Shown: positions 1 through 12,300 of the stretch, in pieces
Position numbering within the stretch: the first letter of the stretch is position 1
Layout: every line of letters begins with the position of its first letter
From: Ganoderma boninense
Lineage: Eukaryota; Basidiomycota; Agaricomycetes; Polyporales; Polyporaceae
Assembly (NCBI GenBank): GCA_002900995.3
Contig: CM035310.1
Coordinates: forward strand, 310,001 to 374,000
DNA: 64,000 bases
Direction of reading: 5' to 3'
Translations under genes and position numbers: made by a program
The notes under the pieces: generated by a model
Told to the model about the DNA's origin: nothing
The model's database searches: none
What the model saw: the letters and a program-made list of their open reading frames with translations, nothing else

Positions 1-215
1 GGTTATCGACGAGGGCTCATGTCTGGAACTAGCGTTCACGGCTTAGATGTACGGTTGTATACATGTTTCTAGAGCAGGTCGGAGGTGAGTTAGCGTTCAT
101 GTGATGGTGGCGGGATGTGTTGACGGGTCTGATGAGATGCGGGAACGCGGATTCTCGCTCGAGTCGCTCGATGTCTGCAATGCTCGACTGGTTTTAACTC
201 GTGCTGCCTGCAGTT

Positions 216-223
216 GATATAAG
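216..223 (+). promoter_or_regulatory. TATA box of the first gene
   Basis: GATATAAG lies about 120 bases before the ATG at 343, within the usual range for TATA-driven genes in this window. No other promoter element was recognised. Confidence 0.4.
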
Positions 224-342
224 CTTGCTCACACTGTTCATCTACTCGTCCTAGGACTGGCGGACGACTTCTCCCCTCTATCGCTCTCGACGCTCACCGC
301 CGGTTGCAGCCGATTGTGGGGTCCTGTTGGTGTTGTTGCGAG

Positions 343-1500
343 ATGGTTTCGACGACGGAACGCCAGGGGCCGTCGCCGTTTCTGCGGTAAGTTTCCCTGC
401 GGTATGTAGACCTACACCTCCTGACAGCCGGCACGATAGATTATGCCCTGACGTCTTAGATATGGTCGTCGATTTACTGGACATACTGTCCTTGTCACGC
501 CTGCGGTGCACGTGTCGCGCCGGGTACGACTACGGAACTGGATCGTTGCGGCGCACTCTCACGAGCCGCCTCCGGCGATTTGTCCCTTGTCCCAATGAAC
601 TTCAACACATCGTGGCCGAGCGCAGCGCCGTCTTCGGAGGCGAGGTCGCCTTGTCGTTCATCCTCCGGCATGAATACTACCAGCCATCGACTTTGGAGAT
701 ATATGCCAGCAACTTCGACTTCACTGGCCTGTGCGACGCTATTCTTGATAGCCCACACCTGAAGACGTGCATCGCGGAGTACGCCTTTCTTACGAGTAGC
801 GTCACCTTTGCGTCGCGACGACTCGTCGCGCAGTCTTTGGTCATTCACTTGTCCAACGGATCGACGATGTGCGTCCACCAATCATACACGTCCTCGCCAT
901 GCGCCCCAATCTCCCATTCTCCTTGCACCGCGCTTTCCAACTTCGTCACGACGCACGGTTTCGGGTGCAGTCACCCAGAACTGACGCTTGCCCGTCGGGC
1001 CTTGGTAGCCGACCGGGAAATGCTGCATTTTTCCCTTCACGACATTCAGACACTCGACCGCCTACTCGCGCACAACTTTTCATTCGCGGTGTCTCCGACT
1101 GCATGGACTGAATACAGACGAGACATGGACTCGCGCGCCCTTCGAAGCCCCGAGGAGTGTTGGCGGGAAAGGTATCTGTGTCCCAACCAGGGGCGGTACT
1201 TCGGTGACGGGGGGGTCGCTAGTGGGGTATTTTGATCCCCTCGGTGGCGACAAGGAGCACTGCGTCAAGAAGGGGTTGGCTCCTTTTGGCCCGATGGTGA
1301 TATGGCGGCTGATGTCGAGTTTCGACTGTGAAGATGGCTGTGAGTTTCGTGACGAAGTTCTCGAGCGGGATGTCACATCTGTTCCTGTGTTTTTTAGAGC
1401 AGACCCGTACGAGGAGTTACGCGACTTCATATCAGACCGCTACTTGTGCTCTTACCCCTTGTGTCGGAAGTTCGGTAGATGTTGTTTGTTGTCTCTCTGA
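343..1500 (+). pseudogene. F-box / nucleotidyltransferase-like protein, frameshifted
   Basis: The model has exon 1 at 343-386, a 41-base GT-AG intron and exon 2 from 428; the phase closes exactly at the junction. The N-terminus carries an F-box-like helix pair (CPDVLDMVVDLLDI...SRLRCTCR). About 60 residues further on, GGEVALSFIL followed by TLEIY resembles the GS...DLDxY signature of the nucleotidyltransferase-like F-box family also seen at 26038, but with the acidic pair degraded. The frame ends just after a run of seven G at 1209-1215. Dropping one G continues coding sequence (FDPLGGDK...) to the TGA at 1498-1500. This is either a recent inactivating insertion or a homopolymer error in the assembly. 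The function is unknown; F-box proteins usually recruit substrates to SCF ubiquitin ligases, which is family inference only. Confidence 0.55.
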
Positions 1501-4350
1501 TTAGTCTGTTCATACCCACGAGTCAATCTGTTAAATTAATGTCGGCATGCCATGTGATGTAGCTGCGTGCGAATTGGACGATTGGCGGGTATCACGGCGA
1601 ACTGAGAGTACGTATTGGTCTGCTGGAGGTTTGTTAGGTGCGTGATGCGGTCTCGGCGTGCCGCTGTGCTACGAGCACCTGGGATGTGTTATGCCTGGAT
1701 GAACGCGGAATACATGTGGGCTCACTTATGCCCGGCGTCGGACTCGTGTCGGCTGGACTGGTTGCAATTGACGAGGCCATCATGGAACCCGTTGCGTTGA
1801 GTTAGTGGTCGTCTTACGATGCAGCCGCAATAGAGGAGTATGTTCATTCGGGGCGTCCCTTGGTGGCGCATCCTCGTTGTGTTCCCGTATCATTACGCTA
1901 TCGGACCTCGTGTTGGACTTTGTGCATGGGCGGTTCAAGCTTGCGTTCGGGCAGTGCTTTGGAGATGCGCGGTGGGAGCGGCTGGGGGGCGGGGGCGGGG
2001 GGCTGTGTCGGCTCTTGGTGATGCGTGGGGTTGGAGTCACTTAGACGTCGGGGTTTCCGGAGTGATGGACGGGGACCCGGCGATTTCGTGATTGTGGAGG
2101 GAGACTGTGGATGAAGTTGACCGCGATCATCGTTTCGGGGGGTGGGGGCGTGTGAATAGTCAGGCGACAGGCTCACTGAGTAATCATTCGATGTGTGACG
2201 AGTGGACTTGAGACGATTGTGTAAGGTGCAGATAGAGGACATACGCAAATGGTGTCATTATGACAGTATCTCTGTCGCCGTTCGGGACCCCGATGGGAAT
2301 GGCGGGTGTGACGGATGAGCAGATGCGGTGAGGCAAGACACGGTTGCTCGTCCGTGAGCCATCAGGTGTGGCCGTGCGAAGGCGCCAGGGGCAGCCATGA
2401 GAAGGGTCGTCTCGATGGTGTCGAGAGTGGTAGGGAGGCGTCCTATGGCCTGTTGCAGGGGTCGGTGGGGATAAATTGACGCGACCGAGTGTCACTCAGA
2501 TCGCGCAGTGCACGGGTACTCACATAGAAGCGGGGTGGGGTGGGCGAGTGCGGGGCGAGGGGCGTGGGGTGTGGGGCAATTGGAGCAGTTTTGACATGCC
2601 GGACGCCTGTCGATGCCGTGAGCTATTGGCACGTCGAATTGACTGTGTCAGGCGGGGTGGTTGGCGAGTTTTGCGTCGGGAGCGTTACTACCAGTAACAG
2701 CAACTGCAGAAACATGTCGCGTAGGTCGCGCGAGCGGGCGTGGCGTGTTTGTCCACATACCTGGAATGGTCGGGCCAGGCGTGAGTCTCGTTGCCGGACC
2801 TCGCTGTCTGAGCGTGTGCCAGCATGCGGGATGGGCAGGTTGGCTGGTACGGAGCGCTGGCTCTCAGTTGGCGCCTCCGGCGTTCGATCACGCCTGCGTC
2901 CAGTCGGTCTTGAGAAGCTGGAAGGAAGAATTGGGGGAGATAACGTTGAAGATACATGGCAAACATACACTCTGACGGAACTACTCTCGTCTCCGCATTC
3001 GCCTGGAGGCCCACATGTGCACGATGTGTGCGCGCCTAACCCCAGTATTTCGGGTAAGTGGCCAAACATGACACGCCCACTCGCGGGACCGGAACCCGCG
3101 CTGGAATGCGGCCTCCCGGTTATGGCGGGGGATGCTGAATAGTCGCCGTGTTAAACCGGGGTTCCTCCACAGAGGATCCCGCAGTCGACGAGCCGGTGTA
3201 CGTCATCGGCGTCGTGGCGACTGCGTTCGTCGTCCGTGCATGAGATCGTTGTACTCCTCCCTCTTTCCTACCTTTATGCTCTGACCGAGTAGAACTGTGC
3301 TAACGAAACGCGCAGAATTGGGACGAACGATTAGGCCGATGCGGAAGGCGCACACACGGTATTAGAACTGCTTGTGGGCAAACCGATGTCGTGGGAGTTG
3401 GTACGTGCGCGCAGTGTTTCCTATTGCCTCGTAGAAAGGTACACTGAAGTACATTGGACACATGCGGTCGGTATTGGGTGAATGCTGACATTTCATTATT
3501 ATCGTCATGTTGCTCCTGTAGGTCCGTCTGATCTTTGACCTACTTGGTGCGTTGTGGTCATGCACTGTGAGTAGCCAGGCATTGCCACTCAGGAGGGCCG
3601 ATGTGCACGTATCTGACTAACCCGTGACGTCCTTGGGGGGGAAGCAGGAAGGAAAGGAACGACGTGCTGTGCTCCGAACTGTATGGTCCTCTGTGGGTGG
3701 ATACGACGGAGCAGGTCGGTCTAGGCGTGGGCGGTGACAGGTCGATACTGTCTGTGGCCGCCGTGCTGAGGGCGTCGGGGACGGGGACGCGACATCGATT
3801 CGGGGTTGCAGAACGCCACACCGAGCGCCGCACACATCTGGATGGTGTACGTGATGCTCAGAAGACAGGACAACGTGGGATAGTTTCATCCATCATGTTC
3901 ATCAGACAAGGAAGGCTTGACTGTTGCGTTCAGGTCAGTCGACAAAGACCGGAAGGTGGCACGGCAGGTGCAGCAGGAAGTCGAGTCGTCGAGTAGGTCA
4001 CAAGGTTCCGCGGGTATTGGGCTGGGCAGTGTGTTCGAAGCTGTCGTCTATCCTCAGGGCAGCCGACCCATGGCTTTCGCCATGTGAGGTCGTTGTATGC
4101 TAACCTATTCATGCCGTAGGTGTGTCGGTTCCAAAGACACGGAAAGAAAGACCGTTCGCCCGACGCAACGCGTCGTTCAAGGTGGACACTGTCGGATGTG
4201 GATCCGGACGTGGTTCTCCCGTGTCTGTGACATGACAGGAGCTGGGTTGTATGTATCAGAACTACGCTGCGAGCGTGAGCGTCTGCTTGCTGACGAACTC
4301 GGGCGGTTTCTCCTCGTTCTGGTGTTTGTGAGATGGGGTTGTGCGCGAAG
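1501..4350. other. No supportable gene
   Basis: This stretch is G-rich on the plus strand around 1980-2010 and 2530-2580. Open frames on both strands are of the length expected by chance, and none shows a recognised domain or a convincing intron-exon structure. No RNA gene was seen. Confidence 0.5.
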
Positions 4351-4439
4351 TCAGGCGCTACGTGCCGATGCGGCCGCTCCCCGCATGGTGCGAGTATCCT
4401 TCTCCGTCTGCGGCTCTCGGGCTGGTTCCATGTGCGTGG

Positions 4440-4667
4440 TCATAACGTCAACAGTGCGGTCCCAGACAACGCGTCTTCTCCGAATGACCGAGCGATCGTC
4501 GGCAACTCGTCGGGATCGTGAAAGTACATTTCCCATTCGAGCATATCGTAGCGAGGGACGGTGCAGTTGCGATACCGATTGTGTAGAACATCGAAGGTCC
4601 GATGTTCGTTGGGCCGGTGGTACCTGTTGCGCTTTCCTAGCCTGTTCTGGCAGACTATTCCCGCCAT
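4440..4667 (-). other. Coding-like relic, unidentified
   Basis: The minus strand carries a run that reads like a conserved exon, including FDVLHNRYRNCTVPRYDMLEW and then DPDELPTIARSFGEDAL. No start codon, splice partner or flanking exon could be joined to it. I do not recognise the family. It is most simply a fragment of a decayed gene. Confidence 0.25.
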
Positions 4668-4924
4668 CGAGTCTGCACGGAAAGGCCGGGCTGGCGTGCC
4701 GCACGCCGCATCTTCACATCCGTCTCGATGTTGTTAATAAGAGGGCGGTGCTTTCCCACCGCTGCTGCCGGCACGCTCAGCCCCAGCCCCTCCCTGATAT
4801 TTCGCTGTTTAAACGGGAAAAGGTGTACATGATAGATTTTCAGCAGCCATGGTGCGTGCTGTTATCTGGAGTAATGATGCTAGATGATCGGATTCTGATG
4901 GCTGCCTGTGGGTCTATGCGTTAG

Positions 4925-5960
4925 GTGAATGCTGTTGCTTGGAGGTTTGGACCAGGTAAGCCATTATGACCACAGGTTGTTCTGCAGTGGACGTTGCTGA
5001 TTGTGTTTGCACGTTAGACTCCAGTGTCGTGGTGATAGGAAATTTGAGGTGTAGTCGTCTGTCTAATGTTTTTAACAGAACCATTACTGATGACAGTGCA
5101 GGATGATTTGCTCAAACATTTTTCATGATAAAATGCCCATCCTACTCTAAATGGGTCAGTTTTGCTTTATCATGCAGCGAATCTCCAGAAGTTTATAGCT
5201 TCACAGATGTCATTTGAACCTGTACTCCATGTACTGACAAGCACACAGACATCAGTAAATTGAGTTGTGTTGAGAGATGTAACTTGCAACTGGTTATGGC
5301 GTATACTTCATTACGAACAATTTACTAAAGACTGAGATGATAGCAAAACAGAAGAGAGGAGTAGATGTCGTTGATGCTGGGTTCCTCAGTAGAGAGAATA
5401 GCAAATTAACAGCTGTCCCTGGTTAGAGTAGTAGGGTTTTTGCCTTAAAGAATTTCACATTTCTCAGGCGACACGCCAGTGGTCGGGAGCATGCATATTG
5501 CATGTATGTACAGTAAGCATAACTTCCATTGGGGTGCTGCCACGGTGTTTGGAGATGTTTGCAGTTCACAACCATAATTACAGGAGTCGGCGTACATCAA
5601 TTCCAACTAGCCCTCCCTCTTCAAATCGCGTCCAACCTGGATGTACACTGTGGAAATCCATCTTCATTCAGATGGGAACACAATATCTGTGAGTACACGA
5701 GCCCCTTTTGTTAGCTTTGTATATGTGGAGATACGTATATTATCACTGCTGACTGTGGCTAGGTTTAAAATCCCACCTCCGCTGCCTCCTCTGTTTATGT
5801 TTCACTTTCCCTCCACTGGAAATCTACCAGTACTCCGTGCAGTCCCCCGGGACATGGCTGGGGCGATCTGCTTGACAGTGTTGTGCGAGGGTCTGAAAAA
5901 TGGCGCAGAAATCACGGTATACTTTCTAGTGTCAGCTGTGTATGTCTATGGAGCCAGAGA
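4925..5960. other. Low-GC patch without a clear gene
   Basis: This segment is clearly richer in A and T than its flanks and has many stops in all frames up to about 5500. No inverted ends, target duplication or poly-A tail were found that would define it as an inserted element. Confidence 0.35.
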
Positions 5961-5979
5961 CTGACTGGGTTGTCTTATA

Positions 5980-6345
5980 ATGCAGATTTGCAAGGGCGAC
6001 GGTGAAGATGATCTATTCTTCTTTCTGTCCGAGAAGCGCTTTCCGAGTGCTGGCATTGAGACGGAGACCATCCCGAATCGTATCATTTGGGAGATCCGAG
6101 AAGAAGAATCTTTTGAAGATGGCAGAGAGTGGTATGGCGATGTTTTGGTCAGAAAGCTGGTGGAGATTCCAGTGGAGACGTTGGCGGGTGGGGTGGACGG
6201 AGTTGACTTGTTCGTGATCCCGGACTACGCCGTCGCCGGGAAGGTGCCCGGGGATGTCAATGGCTCAAGGGCGTTTACCTTTGTGGATGTCATGTGCACT
6301 GACTACTCCTGCATTCGGAATATCTTCCTTTCCCGCTTTGTTTAA
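5980..6345 (+). CDS. Possible hypothetical exon
   Basis: An acidic frame of about 120 residues (motifs such as FFFLSEKRFPS and VDLFVIPDYAV) is open to a TAA at 6343. An acceptor-like TAATGCAG precedes it, so an upstream exon in 5640-5960 is conceivable. No family is recognised, and this could still be chance. Confidence 0.22.
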   Translation: MQICKGDGEDDLFFFLSEKRFPSAGIETETIPNRIIWEIREEESFEDGREWYGDVLVRKLVEIPVETLAGGVDGVDLFVIPDYAVAGKVPGDVNGSRAFTFVDVMCTDYSCIRNIFLSRFV

Positions 6346-6654
6346 CGGGACTTGAACTGTAGGGTTACACGCAAGCTTCGTAAAGTCGTGTACTGCACGT
6401 GAGAGACATGTATGAAAACTTGGGTTGTAGGGGCAGCCGTACAGTATTTTTACCGTGGTGCGGTGCCATCCGAAGGCTACACGGAGTTAGTATAATCACG
6501 CTACCAGTGTCCTGGCAACAGGTGAGGGTACTGGCTCGGAGAGATGTGGCACACTGACTCACGTCCACCTGTGATCTCAGCAACAAAGATTAGACACTCG
6601 TAGCCTAACCGTATCCGCGCGCCGGTACAAACTCTGAATCAGATGATCCTCGTA

Positions 6655-6935
6655 TTCGATGTGTTCGCTTTCGGCGATAACGATAGCGTTCGTGGGCCAG
6701 TGGTCTTCAATGCGAGCTGGGCGATGGGCGTGGGATGAGCATTTGCGAGCGACGGCGGCGCCGCCTAGGGTGTGGGTCGAGGATGAACCACAGAGCGCAC
6801 GCCCGAAGTGCAACAAGAGACCGACCGGGATGTGGAGCCAGCACGGACGAGATCAACAGGACAATACCCGGCGGACATGGCTTACATCGAGTAGTGTGAT
6901 GGCTGCAAAAAAAGGAGTTGACGCACTCCGCTAGG
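6655..6935 (-). repeat. Dispersed repeat, copy A
   Basis: This segment is similar, in inverted orientation, to 19920-20270. Shared blocks include CCACAGAGCGCACGCCCGAA, GACCGACC, GGAGCCAGCACGGACGAGAT and AAAGGAGTTGACGCACTCC. Copy A lacks about 60 bases present in the middle of copy B. Open frames are broken in both copies. Its class is unknown. Confidence 0.65.
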
Positions 6936-7283
6936 TGGGTATAGCGGCTCGGTGCAGTTGCGGGCTGTGTGTACGTGGCTCTTTAACATGAGCCATGTCG
7001 CGGTCACACCCGCGGGTGGGAGGAGCACCGTGAGTATATCCGCTCTGCGCAATAAACAAGTACGAGTACATGAATGTAGTGGGATTGCCCGGGTCGCTGA
7101 CGCCGGTAGATACAGAATAGAGAGTGACGAAAGCCATGTCGATAGGTGTGAATAAATAGTAGCCGACCATGTCGACGGGTGTGAATACATAGCGGACGAC
7201 AACGAACACCTTGTAGACGGTACTACGGACATAGAATAAATACAATCAAGTAGCGCCTGGACCGTGCTCAGTTGGGCTTGCGC

Positions 7284-8566
7284 TCAGAACGGTTCGTCGA
7301 CGGAACTGTGCGTGGCGTGTTAGGACGTGGACACGACATGCGCATGACGCGAGCTCACAACGTGTGGGTGGGCGCCGAAGAAGAGCCCGAGTAGCTGGCT
7401 AGGCGATATTCAGAGACGCGCCTTTCGAAGAAGTTGGTGCGGCCGTCGAGGGCGATGCTGCGCAGAAAGGGGAACTACACGGTGTTGTGGTCAACGACCG
7501 AAACTTCGTACCGCGCCTGTGTGGTACGTACCGGATTTTTTTTGTTGAACACGGGTGGCACGTCAAAGGCGATGAGTAGCCGATCCGCGATGACTTCGAT
7601 GTAGTCTGTCATCATGCTGGCGTTGATTCCGGGGAGTCCCTCTGGAAGTGCATCTAACGGGTTGTTAGCCGTTGACCGCGATGAACCTGGATGGGCTATG
7701 TACCTCTGAAAAAGGCCTGTTCGAGCACCACCGCCTCACGGATTATTTCCGTGATTATGGATGCGTCGGCTTTTTGAGACAGATGACTGTGTAGCAAACA
7801 GGCGAAGTCAGTATGCATGCCTTCGTCTCTGGATATCAGTTCGTTCGATTGACAGAGGCCGGGCATCAACCCTCGACTCTTGAGCCAGAAAATTGCAGCA
7901 AATGACGAGGAAAAGAAAATTCCCTCCACTGCAGCGAATGCGACAAGTCGAGTCGAGAATGGCTTGTCACGATCCTCCGTCCAACGGAAACACCAATCGG
8001 CCTTGGCTTTGATGGACGGGATGGAGGATATCGCCGAGAAGAGTACACGCTGGCGGGCAGGGTCTTGTACGAGCGTGGAAAGACATAAAGCGTAGGTCTC
8101 AGAGTGGACGTTCTCCCTGAGGTTATCCTAGTGAGAATACAGTACGATTGTCGAGGGAGGACACTTGCATCATTATCTGGAACCCGTAGAAGCACCGTGC
8201 TTCGGGAACCTGGACTTCCGCGCAGAAGCGCTCGACGATGTTTTCATTGACAATGCCATCGGACGCTGCGAAAAACGCGAGTACCATGGAGAAAAAGTGT
8301 CGCTCGTTCGTTGACAACCTGGACGTCCAGTGCAAGGCGTCTGTAGTGAGGTCGATCTCCTCGGCTGTCCAGAAGGAACCCTGTGCCTTCTTATACGCGG
8401 ACCATAGCTACAAGGAATATCAGCCACGGGTCAGAAACAGATAGCGACAACGTGCCTCTTTGTACCAGATGGGGTGTACAACTAGTCTAGACGCATCAGG
8501 AAGCAGTATGGGGTCGAGAACTCCCAAGTCGGGATAAGATTTGGACGAAGGCGGGTCCGAGGGCAT
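7284..8566 (-). CDS. Ribonucleotide reductase small subunit (class I R2 paralogue)
   Basis: The product is an R2 subunit, the di-iron tyrosyl-radical partner of R1 in making dNDPs from NDPs. Six exons give 340 residues: 8566-8456, 8407-8165, 8112-7704, 7653-7532, 7474-7359 and 7305-7284. Family motifs run in order: [52 protein letters not shown] and [13 protein letters not shown]. Metal-site residues are D56, H121, E181, E215 and H218, with radical tyrosine Y125; the first Glu ligand is Gln (118) in the best-fitting splice. The last exon encodes FSVDEPF, matching the R2 tail that docks on R1. Intron 1 needs a GC-AG donor to keep family register. The protein is shorter at the N-terminus than usual fungal R2. 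It looks intact but divergent, so it is probably an accessory copy; the housekeeping R2 is presumably elsewhere. Confidence 0.88.
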
Positions 8567-8636
8567 CGAGTGGGTGGTGGATGGGTGGGGTTTGTGGGCA
8601 GTTGGAGACTACGTGCTTCCCGTGTGGGGCTCTTGA

Positions 8637-8646
8637 TCTATATAAG
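8637..8646 (-). promoter_or_regulatory. TATA box of the R2 gene
   Basis: On the minus strand CTTATATAGA lies about 70 bases before the R2 ATG at 8566. Together with that ATG it supports the short N-terminus in the model. Confidence 0.5.
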
Positions 8647-9193
8647 CGGCCGCGTTCGCATGGGTCAGCGCGACCGAACATGCGAGGCCGTTCACGGAGC
8701 ACGATGTAGGCTGTGTTTCTGGGATCGCGTAGGCCGTTCGGCGCTGAGGACAGCGTTTCAGAGCGCGCATGTCCTCGGTCTGATCATTGATGCCCCGTTT
8801 GATAACTGAGGCCGGACGCATCGAGATGCGAGGAGGCGTTCTGTTCGTGTGGGGGGGATCACGCATTGGTCCGCGATGTGCTGTATAGATTGTGTATCGG
8901 AATGACATGTGAGCAACATGTCGGAGAATGCTGGGATGTGTGGGTTACGCTGTGGTTCTGTGGACTGTCGTGATTGGCAAGAAGTCGGAGCGGGATTGAC
9001 ATGCTGGTCGGTGATGATGGGAAGTCGTCGCCGCGGTGGATTCGACTTGCAGGGTCGGCTGTCCGAGACATCGTGACCACATTGCTCCTACGGGACCGTG
9101 AAATGGGTTTGTTGGTGACTCGAGGGTCGGGTGGCCAGTCGACGGCCGAGAAGGAACCGGGATATTCTCGGTATTTGGCCCCGGGTATGGGGG

Positions 9194-9201
9194 TTTAAAA
9201 G
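9194..9201 (+). promoter_or_regulatory. TATA-like box of the Helitron gene
   Basis: TTTAAAAG lies about 115 bases before the ATG at 9317. The region 8567-9316 is a divergent intergenic space between R2 (minus) and the Helitron gene (plus). Confidence 0.35.
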
Positions 9202-9316
9202 GGCAGGGAGCGGACACGGACACACACTCTACGTCTTCCACCCGCTTATCACATATTATCGCATTTCAGTTACCGCAGCCCCCCACCCCACCCCCAATTC
9301 CCGCGAATTATTCGAC

Positions 9317-12300
9317 ATGTCTGGACTTCGCGCTGCTTTCGCGGATTTGGAGACACTTGTGGCTCGGCTGAGAGGTGGGTCTGACAATGACTGTGCTCGC
9401 ATGTGCTCATCTGTGGCTAGTGGACGATGGACTGCTCGAGGACACCCAGAATGGACTCAACGGTCCAGAGCAGCTTGCAGCGCAAACGGAAGGTAACTTG
9501 GACCTCGGTCTGTCGTAGTCGGTTGTCTAGCTGACAAACGTCTTCGGTAGATATCATCTATGCTCTTGCTGGGGGTATCCGTCACGACGCGGAGGTTCTG
9601 CTTGGTGAGTGCCCAGCAGAGGTACTGGTTGAAGTGTACTGACATATAGATGTGTATAGCCAAAGTGGTCACCCATGAAGGGGAACTCGTCGTATTGGAG
9701 TGGGCGACTTGGGCGGAATTGTATATGAATACCACTCATATTGTCGCTGATGTGGTCGTGATCAAAGGATGTGCTGATGTATCACAACTGCCCTGCGACG
9801 TCGACGATGTCATTGTTGGAGGAAAACTGGAATTTGTCCTGTCTGTGTATGACATGTGGCACGCTGGAGACTTACGTCGTCTGGCCGCCTTGCATGTCGT
9901 CCAAGTGGGTGTCAGAGATAACGTAACACAACTGAAGGCGAAATTGCTCAGTCATGCCTGTGAGACCTCGTGTAACGGGATTTCGGTGCTGTTTCGCATA
10001 GTGTTGCAGGGTCCGGTCCTAGGACTAGTCCAGGACCGGCCAAAAGACCGGGACCGAGGTCATTAGGACTGGACCAGGACTGATCATCTCTCAGTCCTGT
10101 CCTCAGTCCCGGTCCCGGTCCTCTGGTTTCCTGCAGTTGGGAAGGACTGCAGAGGACTGGTCCGGACCGGTCCTCATTTACCTCAAAGGACCGGTCGGAG
10201 ACCAGCCCTGTAGCCAACAAATGGCCCCCCGAGAGCGAGGTTATGGTTAGGTGCTGGTGCACCTGCACCGGCGCTTAACCATTTAACACTCGTTCTTATA
10301 ATAATTATACAATGTTTACTGTCCGGACTGGTCCTGGACTAGGAAGACCAGTCCAGGACCGGTCAGGACCGGCTTTCAGTCCAGGACCAGTCCGGACTGA
10401 GGACCGGACTGCAGTCCTTTCCAGTCCTCTCAGGACTGCAGTCCTGGTCCCGGTCCTCATCTCAGTGGCCGGTCCTGTCCGGTCCTCGGTCCTCAGTCCT
10501 CCCAAAAATGGGCTGAGACCGGGACCGGACCGGACCCTGCAACACTAGTTTCGCACGTTACTGTGCCCGTGTACCGATGATCAGATCGAGGGCGTAATAC
10601 GGCGTCGGAGGGAAGAGCCAGACGATACCGACGAGTCGTTCATGGAGGTAGCTGATGACAGTTTACGTTCTGCGATCATCAGCGAGTGGCAAGATGTCAT
10701 GCATACGAGTAAAGTGCGTCTCGAAGTGTGCGCAATATGCGGTAGGCGAGTGAAGGCGGATAATCTTCGACAGGTGGACGTGAACTCCGTCGATCTGACG
10801 TTGTTAAGGAATGATGACTTGCCTAGACGGGTGCGACCTAGCACATACGCTTTCGACTTGTACGACAGAGCGTTGCTACATCCTAAGGGACTGAAACGTT
10901 TGTGGGGCAGGGACGACATTAGCGCTTGCGATAGTTGCGCGACTGAACTCTGCGAGAAAGGGCGAATGCCCAAATACGCGCTGGCGAACTGGCTGTATTA
11001 TGCTCAAGACGAGCTTCCAGTTGATGTGCGACAAGCATTTATGGAATCGTCGCAGCTCGAGCGTGTTATTATCGCGAGAGCTAGAGCTAGCAAAGTGACC
11101 TTTCGCTTCAGTGACATCCCGGGGCATCCAATGTACGGTTCGGACCCTCTAGTCTCTCAAAGCTGTACTAAAGGAAATGTGATAGTGATGCCCCAAGACT
11201 CCACGCACCTCAACGTCCTTCTCCCCCCATCTCCTGAAGTTATTCGAGACCTGGTCTGTGCTGTTTTCGTTGGACAGACACGTCCTACGACCGAAACCAT
11301 CGCCAGGTTGCGCCCCATACTGGTGCGAAAATCTGTGGTGCAGAAATTGATAATGTTTTTGATCCAGAACAACATGCATTATGCTACATCCAGCGAGTTC
11401 CATGGGTTTAGCCGTACCAACCTGGATGCGCTGTTTGCCACTGAGGGCTGTCAACTTGAGGGTGCCGTACCATGTTCAATGGAGATTGGATATTTGGCTA
11501 ACAGTGACGCGGTTCGCGGCTCTACATCAGATTACTCCACGCGGAATGAAGTCGGGCTGGGACCTGGAGCTGGTGATGAGATGTTGATGGAGGCCGTAGG
11601 TTTCGCAGACGGAGATGATGTGGAAAGAACTTACGAGCAGATGAAAATAAAAGCGTTGAAGCATTGTTTGACTGGCGGACGATTTCTACAGTCGTTGGCT
11701 GGAAATATGTTCATACCGGATTTTCAAAATCCGAGCCTACTTAGTTGGCTGTTCCCACATCTCGACCCCTGGGGGATCGGTGGATTCTTTGAAGAGGCCC
11801 GGAAGATCCCTCTAAGCCTGGAGGACCAGTTGTCGTATTTATTGCAAGTCGACGGTGCGCCGTTTGCGACTGACCCGGAATTTGCTTTTGTGTACTACAA
11901 TATACGTCAGAAGAAGGCGGTCTGCGATTCGATCAGTTTCCGCGTGAAAGTATCGCAACAACGTGACATAGTTAGACAGTTAGTCGAGCTTGATACATGC
12001 GTTCTGCAAGCCCTGATCAGTAAGTTTGAAAAAAATCCGATGTATGAGCCTTCCGAGGCTCAAGAAGTTGAGGTTATGCGCTTTTTAAATAGAGTGCGGA
12101 CGGTGGGCCGTGACTTACCCGGGACTGCGGCGTATAAAGTCACCCTTCGCAACGAGATTAGGAGTTTGATTAACTTCAAAGGCACTCCTGCGTTGTTCGT
12201 CACTCTAAATCCATCAGACGTCAATCATCCGCTGGTGAGGTTGTATGCAGGTGAAAGCATATGCTTAGAGGACATGCTCTGGGGTGAGGAACTCACTTCA

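Noticed and set aside
2540..3142. 200-codon plus-strand frame
   Set aside because: It has no recognisable domain, composition bias explains its openness, and the other strand is equally open.
10008..10545. GGTCC-rich sequence as a satellite
   Set aside because: The inverted ends and the 8-bp duplication show it is the arms of one inserted element.
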